Part shown: positions 1 through 6,720 of the stretch, piece by piece
How the letters are laid out: each line of letters starts with the position of its first letter
How positions within the stretch are numbered: position 1 is the first letter of the stretch
Assembly (NCBI GenBank): GCA_947456995.1
Contig: CANGVB010000138.1
Span: 1-8,030, forward strand
Direction: 5' to 3'
Length of the DNA stretch: 8,030 bases
DNA from: Bryobacteraceae bacterium
GTDB lineage: Bacteria > Acidobacteriota > Terriglobia > Bryobacterales > Bryobacteraceae
The notes under the pieces: model-generated
What the model saw: the letters and a program-made list of their open reading frames with translations, nothing else
Databases searched by the model: none
Told to the model about the DNA's origin: nothing
Position numbers and translations under genes: made by a program

Positions 1-6
1 CAAGCG

Positions 7-1110
7 CTAGACGAAGGTCTTGAATTCCATCACGTCACCGTCAGCAACGACATACTCTTTGCCTTCGGTGCGGAGCTTGCCTACTTCACGGGCTTTGGCG
101 AAGCTGCCCAGGGCAACTAGTTCTTCGTAGCCGATGGTGTCGGCGGAGATGAAGCTCTTCTCGAAGTCGGAGTGGATGACGCCTGCAGCTTGCGGAGCCT
201 TCCAGCCGGCGTGGATCGTCCAGGCGCGGGTTTCTTTCACGCCAGTTGTGAGGTAGGTGCGGAGGCCGAGCAGGTGGTAGGCTTCCTTGATCAGATTGCC
301 GACGCCGCTTTCTGTGACGCCGAGGCCTTCTAGATATTCAGCGGCTTCTTCTGCGGCCAGCATGACGAGCTCAGCTTCAATTTCGGCCGAGACTACAACG
401 GCGCTCGTGTCGTGGTGGGTGGCGACATAGGCGCGGACTTTGCCGACGAAGGGGTTGGCTTCAGGGTTGGCGAGATCGCCTTCGGCCACGTTGCAAGCGT
501 AGATGGTGGGCTTGTTGGTGAGCAGGAAGAGCGGCTTGGCGAGGGCCTTTTCTTCCGGGGACATATCGAGGGTGACGGCGTACTTTCCGTCTGAGAGGTG
601 AGGCTCGAGGCGGGCGATCAGATCGATTGTGGCTGCGGCCTTTTTGTCACCGCTACGGGCCAGCTTCTGGAGTTTGCCCTTTTGCTTTTCGATGCTGTCC
701 ATGTCGGCGAGCAGCAACTCGGTGTTGATGATTTCGATGTCGCGAACGGGATCGACCGTATCCATGACGTGTTCGATATTGGAGTTCTCGAAGCAACGGA
801 CGACTTGAACGATCGCGTCGACTTCACGGATGTGGGCGAGGAACTGATTGCCGAGGCCTTCTCCCTTGCTTGCGCCTGCGACGAGGCCCGCGATGTCGAC
901 GAACTGGAAGACAGCGGGGATCAGCTTCTCCGAGCCAGAGAGCTTGCTGAGCACGGCGAGACGTTCATCGGGAACGGTCACCATGCCTTCGTTGGGCTCG
1001 ATGGTACAGAAGCGATAATTCGCTGCCATCGCCTTGCGCGACTTGGTCAATGCGTTAAAGAGCGTGCTCTTACCTACGTTGGGCAACCCAACAATTCCTG
1101 CTTGCAACAT
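7..1110 (-). CDS. ychF: YchF/OLA1-family P-loop ATPase, complete
   Basis: A cytoplasmic OBG-family P-loop NTPase that prefers ATP and is linked in other bacteria to ribosomes and stress responses. The 367 aa match the family length (E. coli 363 aa). Visible features: G1 loop GLPNVGKST (residues 8-16); switch I FCTIEPN (34-40); G3 DIAGL (72-76), with Leu where classical GTPases have the catalytic Gln; an alpha-helical insert from about 110 to 200; NVAE (207-210) replacing the guanine-specific NKxD, as expected for ATP preference; and a C-terminal TGS domain (about 285-367) ending GDVMEFKTFV. Cys35 aligns with the E. coli YchF cysteine reported to matter for redox regulation. The usual NYP or NFP before the switch reads NYR here. 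The ATG start gives the canonical N-terminus. No strong Shine-Dalgarno precedes it. The gene is divergent from the secreted-protein pair and no partner on the same strand lies in the window. Confidence 0.97.
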   Translation of the reverse strand: MLQAGIVGLPNVGKSTLFNALTKSRKAMAANYRFCTIEPNEGMVTVPDERLAVLSKLSGSEKLIPAVFQFVDIAGLVAGASKGEGLGNQFLAHIREVDAIVQVVRCFENSNIEHVMDTVDPVRDIEIINTELLLADMDSIEKQKGKLQKLARSGDKKAAATIDLIARLEPHLSDGKYAVTLDMSPEEKALAKPLFLLTNKPTIYACNVAEGDLANPEANPFVGKVRAYVATHHDTSAVVVSAEIEAELVMLAAEEAAEYLEGLGVTESGVGNLIKEAYHLLGLRTYLTTGVKETRAWTIHAGWKAPQAAGVIHSDFEKSFISADTIGYEELVALGSFAKAREVGKLRTEGKEYVVADGDVMEFKTFV

Positions 1111-1126
1111 GTGAGGGAAGTTCCAG

Positions 1127-1148
1127 TTTAGCGTTCCCAGCCGCTAAA
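1127..1148. repeat. inverted repeat in the divergent promoter region
   Basis: TTTAGCG (1127-1133) and CGCTAAA (1142-1148) are perfect 7-bp inverted arms around an 8-base spacer. After one mismatch a further pair matches on the outside. It lies in the only gap between ychF and the divergent secreted-protein gene. It could be an operator for a dimeric regulator or a hairpin in the ychF leader. With no T-run it is not a terminator. A chance repeat cannot be excluded. Confidence 0.4.
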
Positions 1149-1158
1149 GTGCGGACTC

Positions 1159-1164
1159 ATTGTA
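1159..1164 (-). promoter_or_regulatory. candidate -10 box for ychF
   Basis: On the minus strand this reads TACAAT, one base from TATAAT, and lies 48 bases upstream of the ychF ATG. No convincing -35 hexamer stands 16-18 bases further upstream, a position inside the start of the divergent gene. Position and match alone support it. Confidence 0.3.
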
Positions 1165-1176
1165 GATTAGGGATTG

Positions 1177-2847
1177 ATGCTTCTACGTTTTGCTCCGCTT
1201 GTGATGCTGCCGATGCTGGCTTTGGGGCAGTTTGCGACACAGCCCGTGATTGTCTCTCGCGGTGTTTTGAATGCCGCCAGTCTGGCGCCGCCAGGGTTGC
1301 CGAATGCTGGAATTGCCCGTGGCAGTGTTTTTACGGTTTTTGGATCGAACATCGGCCCATCGACACCTGCTACGGTGAGTGCGTTTCCGTTGCTTCCTGG
1401 ATTTAATGGCGTGAATCTGACGCTGACTCAGGGTGGGACCAGTGTGTCGGCGATTCCGATTTTTGTTTCGCTGAATCAGATCAATGCAATTTTGCCGTCG
1501 AATGCGCCGCTTGGTACGGGTGCGTTGCGGGTGAGTTTTGGCGGGCGCATCAGTGCTCCTGTGCCGATTGAAGTGGTCGATAATGCCCCTGGGATTTTTG
1601 CGATTTCTTCTGGCGGCTTTGGGCCCGGGGTGGTGCAGAACTTTAATTCCGAAACGGATCAGCCAGTGAATTCTCTGGACAGTTCAGCGGCGCGGGGACA
1701 GGTGATCACGATTTGGGCGACGGGTTTAGGGCGCGCTCCTTTTGCCGATAACATCGCACCTACCGCGCAGAACCTGGAGATTCCGCTGACGATTACTATT
1801 GGCGAGCGGGATGCAATCAAGCTTTATGGGGGCCGCAGCCCTTGTTGCGCCGGAGTGGACCAGATTGTGGTTCGGGTGCCTGAGGATGCTCCGCTTGGGT
1901 GTTATGTTCCATTGAGGATCAAGGCCGGGAACACGGTTTCGAATACGGTGACGATGGCGATTGCAAATACAGCCGGTGCGCGGTGTAGCGACAACTTCAA
2001 TCCGTTTACCAATCTGATTCGCAATTCGCGGCGTCAGGGGATGGTGATGCTGGACCGGACGCTACATCAGATCGACAGCTACATCACGACCACAGAGCAG
2101 AATACGACAGAGGCAGTGCGGGCGTATTTCTGGAACCGTGAGCCTTCGCCTTTTGCCTTCGATCCTCAGTTCTCTTATCCACCTCCGGGCACTTGTATGG
2201 TGCAGCAGGCGAGTGGGAATTTGTTGCGCGGCGCGGCCATGCGAGGGACGCTGCCGGCGTCGAGTTCTCTCGATGCGGGGTCTGTTTTGCGGCTGAGTAC
2301 CAACTTCAGCGGCACGGCTGAGATTCCTCGAACGCTGGTGCCGCAAGCTGGATATTCGGCCGTGGTAGGGAGCTTGCGTGCCAACGATGGAGTGGGTCTG
2401 CTGAAGCTGGACTTTCCCAATGCGACGACACTTAGCTTTAACGGCGGGGTGGGTGAAGTGAGTGTGCAGCCGAACCTGACGAATCTTTTTGCCTGGGGAG
2501 GGCGGGCTTTGCTGGAACGCATTCGGAGGAATGTGAATACGCGGATTCAGTTCACCCCGAATGACTTTAATGCCACCAGTGAGCTTTCGCTGGTGGCCTA
2601 TTCGGCTGTGCATAACGCAACCACAGCAATCACTTGTCTGGCTGCTCCGGGCGTGGACACGATTCAGCTATCACCAGACTTGATGTCCAATTTGCCGGTG
2701 TCGTTTGGACGGCCGGATGGGTCGCTGGCGATGCTTGGGATCGGCGCTGTTCCGCTGAGCCGGGCTGTGCCCTTCAGTGGGTCTGGTCTTGATGGCGGGC
2801 TGCTGCTCTTCTCGCAATGGCAAACGAAATCGGTGTATATCCAATGA
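1177..2847 (+). CDS. secreted TIGR03437-domain protein (Acidobacteriota type)
   Basis: A probable exported protein of unknown function, 556 aa. The N-terminus (MLLRFAPLVMLPMLALGQ) is a short signal peptide. Residues about 22-262 match the TIGR03437 pattern: 'GVLNAAS' near 29, 'GSVFTVFGSNI' near 49-59, 'QINAILP' near 101-107, 'ITIWATGLG' near 177-185, 'PCCAGVDQ' (222-229) and 'GCYVPL' (241-246). The domain is beta-rich. In many relatives it is at the C-terminus; here it follows the signal peptide, and about 290 residues with no fold I recognise come after it. Four or more Cys would suit disulfides outside the cytoplasm. The ATG at 1177 is preferred to the TTG at 1174 because AGGGA (1169-1173) then stands 3 bases upstream, though that spacing is still short. 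Its TGA overlaps the ATG of the propeller gene. Exact function is unknown. Confidence 0.85.
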   Translation: MLLRFAPLVMLPMLALGQFATQPVIVSRGVLNAASLAPPGLPNAGIARGSVFTVFGSNIGPSTPATVSAFPLLPGFNGVNLTLTQGGTSVSAIPIFVSLNQINAILPSNAPLGTGALRVSFGGRISAPVPIEVVDNAPGIFAISSGGFGPGVVQNFNSETDQPVNSLDSSAARGQVITIWATGLGRAPFADNIAPTAQNLEIPLTITIGERDAIKLYGGRSPCCAGVDQIVVRVPEDAPLGCYVPLRIKAGNTVSNTVTMAIANTAGARCSDNFNPFTNLIRNSRRQGMVMLDRTLHQIDSYITTTEQNTTEAVRAYFWNREPSPFAFDPQFSYPPPGTCMVQQASGNLLRGAAMRGTLPASSSLDAGSVLRLSTNFSGTAEIPRTLVPQAGYSAVVGSLRANDGVGLLKLDFPNATTLSFNGGVGEVSVQPNLTNLFAWGGRALLERIRRNVNTRIQFTPNDFNATSELSLVAYSAVHNATTAITCLAAPGVDTIQLSPDLMSNLPVSFGRPDGSLAMLGIGAVPLSRAVPFSGSGLDGGLLLFSQWQTKSVYIQ

Positions 2848-3995
2848 GACTTCTGATCAGTATGGTGAGTGTTGCGCTGCTGCAGGGTGGCGTCGTGGAG
2901 TTGCTTGGGCCCAGCGGCAGGCAGGCTGCGCGGAACCAAACGGCAGACCGTCAAGATGGGACGGGGCAGTTTTTGGAAGTAGCTATTTTCCCGGCCCCGG
3001 GTGTTACCGGCTTCTCTCGCGTGCAGGTGTGGACGAGCAGGCGTGAGGCGGGCAAGTACACGCGTGTTCGATTGCAGGAGCGGGAATTGCAGATTCCCGA
3101 GCCACTGCGAATCGCTCGTGAGCACTATGATTTCCCGTTTGCCAATTTCAGCACCCCGAATGCAGCCCTGGCCGAGAACCGGGTTGCTGTGCTCTGTGGC
3201 GGGACTGAGTTTACGGTTCGTTTGCTCAACCCGGTGGCGCTGACGGTTGGACGCTCGATTGTGTTGCCTGCGCAGGCCCGGCAGATTGCCTTGCGGCCAG
3301 GAATTGGAGAAGTTTGGGTGACCCATGCGGGGCCATCCAATCAGATCTCGATCTCAGATCCGGTGAGTGAGCGAGTGGTGACGAGTATTCCGTTTCGTCT
3401 GAACCCTCAGGCAGTGCCGGTAGGTTTGTTCTTTTCGCCATCTGGCAGGACTGCTTATGCGGTGGTGCGCAATCCGGAAAGTGTGAATGACCGTGGCTTT
3501 GTTTTTGTGATTGATCCAGCGACGCGGGTGATCCGGAATCAGATTTCGCTGGGTACAACAACGCCGCAGTCTGCGGTGTTGAGCCCGGACGGATCAACGA
3601 TTTACGTTATGGGCACCAGCTTGAATGATCTGAATACAGCAGAGCCCAGCATGAGCCAGTTTGATACTTTGACTGGCACACATAGCGTTGTTGCGCTGGG
3701 GCTGCCGATCGCTGCTGAGCAGATTGTGCTGCATCCGAATGGGTCGAGAATTTTCTGGACCTTTCCCTCTACGTTTGGCCTCGATGAGTATGATGTGCAG
3801 GCGCGCCGGGTAGTGCGCCGGATCGCTTTGCCGCGATTGATACAGCCGCAGAATCTGGAGTTCACGCCAAACGGAGACGTGATGTTTGTGCGGGATATTC
3901 TTGGGCAGCTTGCGACGCATCTCGATCCGGAAACGGGCGAGATTCTGGACACGCAGCAGATTCCGGCCGGGCCTGGGGTTTCGCTCGTTCGTTAG
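2844..3995 (+). CDS. probable secreted YncE/YVTN-type beta-propeller protein
   Basis: A 383-aa protein with repeated blade-like units and probable export; the partner or ligand is unknown. Recurring 'xxSPDGSxIYVxxxx...IxxxDxxTxxVxxxI' units are visible at about 146-182 ('RQIALRPGIGEVWVT'), 192-236 ('GLFFSPSGRTAYAVV', 'VFVIDPATRVI'), 243-284 ('AVLSPDGSTIYVMG'), 291-328 ('QIVLHPNGSRIFWTF') and 336-373 ('NLEFTPNGDVMFV', 'LDPETGEIL'). This is at least five blades; the N-terminal 140 residues may supply the rest. The first 16 residues are hydrophobic and signal-like, but the cleavage site is unclear. The start at 2844 gives an ATGA overlap with the upstream stop and puts the hydrophobic stretch at the N-terminus. 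An in-frame ATG at 2817 would add nine residues within the upstream gene. There is no clear Shine-Dalgarno, so translation probably depends on the upstream gene. The stop codon interlocks with that of the convergent SulP gene. Confidence 0.8.
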   Translation: MRLLISMVSVALLQGGVVELLGPSGRQAARNQTADRQDGTGQFLEVAIFPAPGVTGFSRVQVWTSRREAGKYTRVRLQERELQIPEPLRIAREHYDFPFANFSTPNAALAENRVAVLCGGTEFTVRLLNPVALTVGRSIVLPAQARQIALRPGIGEVWVTHAGPSNQISISDPVSERVVTSIPFRLNPQAVPVGLFFSPSGRTAYAVVRNPESVNDRGFVFVIDPATRVIRNQISLGTTTPQSAVLSPDGSTIYVMGTSLNDLNTAEPSMSQFDTLTGTHSVVALGLPIAAEQIVLHPNGSRIFWTFPSTFGLDEYDVQARRVVRRIALPRLIQPQNLEFTPNGDVMFVRDILGQLATHLDPETGEILDTQQIPAGPGVSLVR

Positions 3996-5500
3996 GCTTT
4001 GGCTTTGGTGTAGCGCGAGACGAGCCGGTCCCATTCCACGATGACTTTGCCGCCATTGTCTTCGTGTGTTTGCCGCCATTCCTGAATCAGGTCGAGGCAG
4101 GAGTGATCGAGGTAGGTGAGGTTTTCAAAATGGATATGCAGTTCGGCTTTTGGTGCCACGCGGTCCAATGTATCTGCCAGGACGGGAAGCCGCAGGAAAG
4201 TGGCAGAACCTTCCAGGTAAATGTCTGAGCGTCCGGAATGGTGAGTTACGAGCTTTACACCCAGGCGGGAGGCCTTGTAGACCATCTTGAGAATGGTGAG
4301 GCCGATGCCGATCAGGACACCGGTGAGGAGGTCGAAGGCTACGACGCCAATGAGGGTAGAGAAGTACATGGTGAGCGGGATCCAGCCGAATTCGCGGAGT
4401 TTTCGGATATGTTCCACGCTGACCAGCTTCCAGCCGGTGAGCACGAGGACTGCTGCCAGGGCTGAAGTGGGGATTCGCTCGAGTACGTGCGGAATGAGGG
4501 CAACGGTGAGAAGCAACCAGCCTCCATGCATGACGGTGGACCAGCGGGATTGTGCGCCAGCCTGAACGTTGGCGCTGGAGCGGACGATAACGCCGGTCAT
4601 TGGCAAGGCTCCGAGAGCACCACACAATAGATTGCCGGCCCCTTGAGCCATGAGTTCGCGATCGTAATCGGTACGCAATTCTCTTCGCCCTGAAGCTGCC
4701 GTCATTTTGTCGACTGCCGCCGCGCTCAAGAGAGTTTCGGCACTTGCGATGAAGGCCAGGGCAGCGGCTTCGGCCCAGTATTTCAGGTTGGTGAGCCCGC
4801 CCAGATTTTGAAAGCCCTGCAAGCTTAGGTTGCCGATCAAGTTATCCGGTACGTTTACGTGTTTGATTTCAAGGCTGTAGAAGAAGCTGGCGATTGCCGC
4901 CGCGAGTAAACCCATCAGCGGCCCTGGAAGGAACTTGAGGCTTTCGGGACGAAACTTGTTCCAGCCGAGAATCACGGCCACGGTGAGGAGCCCGATCAGA
5001 GCCGCCATTTCGTGGGGGCTGCCATCAAGAGGAAAGATGCCGTTGAAGATGGCCTCAGGGATGGACATGATGTTCTTGATGCCTGTGCCTTTTGGGGTGT
5101 CGTCAACTACGACGTGGAACTGCCCGGCCATGATCAGAACGCCAATGCCGGCGAGCATGCCGTAAACGACTGCCGGAGAGATGGCGCGGAACCACTGCCC
5201 TGCCTTGAGAAAGCCCAAGCCGACTTGCAAGAGACCTGCCATCATCAGGATCAATCCGAGGGCAGCCATGCCGTGCTCCTGATGGAGTTCAAAAACAAGA
5301 ACGACAAGCCCTGCTGCGGGTCCGCTGACTTGCATTGGGGAACCCGAGATCATTCCGACGAGCAAGCCGCCCACGATTCCGGTGATAAGTCCTGTTTCTG
5401 GAGGCATGCCAGAGGCGACAGCAACGCCGAGGCATAGCGGGAGGGCGACCAGGAAAACGACAAAACTGGAAAGCAGGTCTTTCGAGAAGTTCTTGCTCAC
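3992..5500 (-). CDS. SulP-family inorganic anion transporter, probably bicarbonate
   Basis: An inner-membrane SLC26/SulP permease of 502 aa. The membrane core spans about residues 9-407 with many hydrophobic segments. It includes the family's 'QVSGPAAGL' element (57-65) in the substrate-binding region and 'ASAETLLSAAAVDKM' (252-266) around TM8. A C-terminal STAS domain follows (about 425-502) with 'YLDHSCLDL' carrying the conserved Asp-x-Ser (465-467). It is short for STAS, about 75 residues. The family moves sulfate, bicarbonate, dicarboxylates or other anions. Bicarbonate is inferred here from the upstream carbonic anhydrase, a pairing (and sometimes fusion) known for this family. The start is GTG at 5500, sharing one base with the carbonic anhydrase TAG, and AGGAGA stands 8 bases upstream. 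An alternative substrate such as sulfate cannot be excluded from sequence alone. Confidence 0.93.
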   Translation of the reverse strand: MSKNFSKDLLSSFVVFLVALPLCLGVAVASGMPPETGLITGIVGGLLVGMISGSPMQVSGPAAGLVVLVFELHQEHGMAALGLILMMAGLLQVGLGFLKAGQWFRAISPAVVYGMLAGIGVLIMAGQFHVVVDDTPKGTGIKNIMSIPEAIFNGIFPLDGSPHEMAALIGLLTVAVILGWNKFRPESLKFLPGPLMGLLAAAIASFFYSLEIKHVNVPDNLIGNLSLQGFQNLGGLTNLKYWAEAAALAFIASAETLLSAAAVDKMTAASGRRELRTDYDRELMAQGAGNLLCGALGALPMTGVIVRSSANVQAGAQSRWSTVMHGGWLLLTVALIPHVLERIPTSALAAVLVLTGWKLVSVEHIRKLREFGWIPLTMYFSTLIGVVAFDLLTGVLIGIGLTILKMVYKASRLGVKLVTHHSGRSDIYLEGSATFLRLPVLADTLDRVAPKAELHIHFENLTYLDHSCLDLIQEWRQTHEDNGGKVIVEWDRLVSRYTKAKA

Positions 5501-6156
5501 TACTTGCGTCTCCTGCGTTTGGGAGTTGCACTGGGAATGTGGTCTTCGCCCATCGGTACAAATTCGCCCTGATCAGCATCGAAGGAAAAGAGATGACCTT
5601 CAGCAATATCGAAGACCCAACCGTAGATGTCAATGTTGCCTGCAGCAAGGGCGGCAGCTACGCTTGGATGCGTGCGCAAGTGGTCAAGCTGGGCAAGGAC
5701 GTTTTCTTCCACCATCGCGTGAGCTCTTTCCTCCGGGGTCAGCTTTTCATTGCTGACAACAACACGGCGAGCGCTTTCGCAGTGATTGAGCCAGCTTCTG
5801 ACGATGGGCATGTGAACGGTTTGTTCGGGATGCATGGCGGCGTCCATTGCGCCGCAGTGGGTGTGGCCGCAGATGATAATGGCCTTGACTCCGAGCACCA
5901 TGACGGCGTATTCGATGGTTGCCGACCCGCCTCCCATCGCCTCACCGTAGGGAGGGACGATGTTGCCGGCGTTACGGATTGTGAACAGATCGCCGGGTTC
6001 GGAATCGGTAATCATATTTGGCACTACACGAGAGTCTGAACAGGTGATGAAAAGGGCGCGCGGGTATTGGCGCGCAATCAGCTTGTCGAAGAACTCCTTG
6101 CGTTCTGGATAGATCTTCTGTTCAAAACGCATGACGCCTTTTGTTAATTCGTTCAT
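5500..6156 (-). CDS. beta-class carbonic anhydrase
   Basis: A zinc enzyme interconverting CO2 and bicarbonate, presumably cytoplasmic since no signal peptide is seen, 218 aa. The zinc ligands of the beta class are all visible: Cys39 in 'ITCSDSR', His98 and Cys101 in 'CGHTHCGAMD'. The Asp41-Arg43 dyad that gates the active site is intact, as are 'RNAGNIVPPYG' (61-71) and 'SATIEYAV' (78-85). The ATG at 6156 is chosen over an in-frame upstream start at 6204 because AGGAAAG stands 8 bases before it and 'MNELTKGVMRFEQ' is a natural family N-terminus. The upstream extension of 16 residues crosses a palindrome and looks untranslated. The stop TAG overlaps the GTG of the SulP gene by one base, so the two are almost certainly co-transcribed and translationally linked. 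The C-terminus is basic (PKRRRRK). Confidence 0.95.
   Translation of the reverse strand: MNELTKGVMRFEQKIYPERKEFFDKLIARQYPRALFITCSDSRVVPNMITDSEPGDLFTIRNAGNIVPPYGEAMGGGSATIEYAVMVLGVKAIIICGHTHCGAMDAAMHPEQTVHMPIVRSWLNHCESARRVVVSNEKLTPEERAHAMVEENVLAQLDHLRTHPSVAAALAAGNIDIYGWVFDIAEGHLFSFDADQGEFVPMGEDHIPSATPKRRRRK
5509..5514 (-). promoter_or_regulatory. ribosome binding site of the SulP gene
   Basis: AGGAGA on the minus strand, 8 bases before the GTG start and inside the last codons of the carbonic anhydrase gene. It supports GTG at 5500 as the true start and allows independent initiation as well as coupling to the upstream gene. Confidence 0.75.
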
Positions 6157-6164
6157 GGAATGCT

Positions 6165-6171
6165 CTTTCCT
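6165..6171 (-). promoter_or_regulatory. ribosome binding site deciding the carbonic anhydrase start
   Basis: AGGAAAG on the minus strand, 8 bases upstream of the ATG at 6156. It favours this ATG over the longer in-frame reading that begins at 6204. Confidence 0.7.
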
Positions 6172-6195
6172 GCTGCTGCTGGCAGCGTCCAAAAG

Positions 6196-6213
6196 GCCAC
6201 ACACACGTGTGGC
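6196..6213. repeat. palindromic hairpin in the carbonic anhydrase leader
   Basis: GCCACAC (6196-6202) and GTGTGGC (6207-6213) form perfect 7-bp arms around ACAC. An alternative register gives the perfect 10-bp palindrome CACACGTGTG (6202-6211). The element is 40 bases upstream of the carbonic anhydrase ATG, in the 96-base gap 6157-6252. It could be an operator or a leader hairpin. Without a following T-run it is unlikely to be an intrinsic terminator. I see no convincing -35/-10 pair in this gap. Confidence 0.45.
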
Positions 6214-6252
6214 TGCTCAAGAATCAAAAATGTTTTCGAAGTATGGTTTAGG

Positions 6253-6639
6253 CTAGGCCACGGATGGGGGCGGGCGGGGAAGTGCAGAATCTGCGATCAC
6301 ATCTGGTTTGTGTGCAGCAAGGGCTTTTAGTTGCAACAAGCGATCCTGGCAAAGCAGAGGAAACCGTAGATTGACAGCAATTACAGGGAGGCCGCCAGCA
6401 AAAGCCGAGGATTTTGTGGCTGTTGCGTGACTGGCTGAGTTGCTGTGAGTGGTGCCGACTGAGACCCGGTGGCGAGATTGCCTGTGGGTGCGGCGTGGGC
6501 TGTAATCAACGCCGTCTTCGTCTGCGGCGCAGACGAGGAAGGAAGCTGATAGGACCACGACTGAAAGTGTGAAGACGAGGCCCCGGATCAGCCGGGAGGC
6601 TGAGCTGAGGAAGCGAAAAGGATCAAAACCTCGAATCAT
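6253..6639 (-). CDS. hypothetical small secreted or membrane-anchored protein
   Basis: An unrecognised ORF of 128 aa. After a basic N-terminus (MIRGFDPFRF...RLIRG) comes a hydrophobic stretch of about 18 residues, 'LVFTLSVVVLSASFLVCA', then acidic 'ADEDG'. This fits a Sec signal peptide with cleavage after VCA. The -1 residue before the Cys is Val, so it is not a normal lipobox. The mature part is rich in His, Ser, Arg and Ala (residues about 45-75) and ends in a proline-rich tail (PRPPPS). ATG at 6639 is preferred to the TTG at 6666, with AGGA only 3 bases upstream. Third positions are C-rich as in a coding frame, and no competing long frame exists. It lies 96 bases upstream of the carbonic anhydrase on the same strand and could lead that operon. 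It may still be a chance ORF. Confidence 0.45.
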   Translation of the reverse strand: MIRGFDPFRFLSSASRLIRGLVFTLSVVVLSASFLVCAADEDGVDYSPRRTHRQSRHRVSVGTTHSNSASHATATKSSAFAGGLPVIAVNLRFPLLCQDRLLQLKALAAHKPDVIADSALPRPPPSVA

Positions 6640-6707
6640 GGGTCCTGTGAAGCAGCGTTGCTCCAATAAATTCTCTTAAGGCAAAGTCTGTAGCAAAAAG
6701 CGGGTGC

Positions 6708-6713
6708 TAAACT
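6708..6713 (+). promoter_or_regulatory. -10 box of the SRP RNA promoter
   Basis: TAAACT, preceded by TG at 6705-6706 in an extended -10-like setting, ends 7 bases before the first paired base of the SRP RNA (6721). That spacing is right for a transcription start at 6720-6721. No good -35 hexamer was found at 16-18 bases upstream, so recognition may rest on the extended -10. Confidence 0.5.
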
Positions 6714-6720
6714 AGTCAGT

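Noticed and set aside
598..1131. 177-codon plus-strand ORF opposite ychF
   Set aside because: It lies wholly antisense to an unmistakable YchF protein, is acidic and repetitive in composition, and has no recognisable domain. It is a codon-bias shadow.
2062..2613. 183-codon minus-strand ORF inside the TIGR03437 gene
   Set aside because: Its Arg/His/Gln-rich low-quality composition is typical of the antisense of a GC-rich gene, and it overlaps a well-supported secreted protein.
2817..2843. Upstream ATG for the propeller gene, nine codons longer
   Set aside because: It lies inside the preceding gene and would put polar residues before the hydrophobic N-terminus. The ATG at 2844 gives a classic ATGA overlap.
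2664..3326. 220-codon minus-strand ORF across the junction of the two secreted-protein genes
   Set aside because: It is antisense to both, spans their overlap, and shows no domain, signal or start-site support.
5539..6039. 166-codon plus-strand ORF opposite the carbonic anhydrase
   Set aside because: The minus strand carries all catalytic motifs of a beta-carbonic anhydrase; this frame is its shadow.
6692..6700. A-rich run (GCAAAAAGC) as a slippery frameshift site
   Set aside because: It is in untranslated sequence upstream of the SRP RNA, not in the dnaX frame. The known dnaX slippage site would be far downstream, beyond the window.
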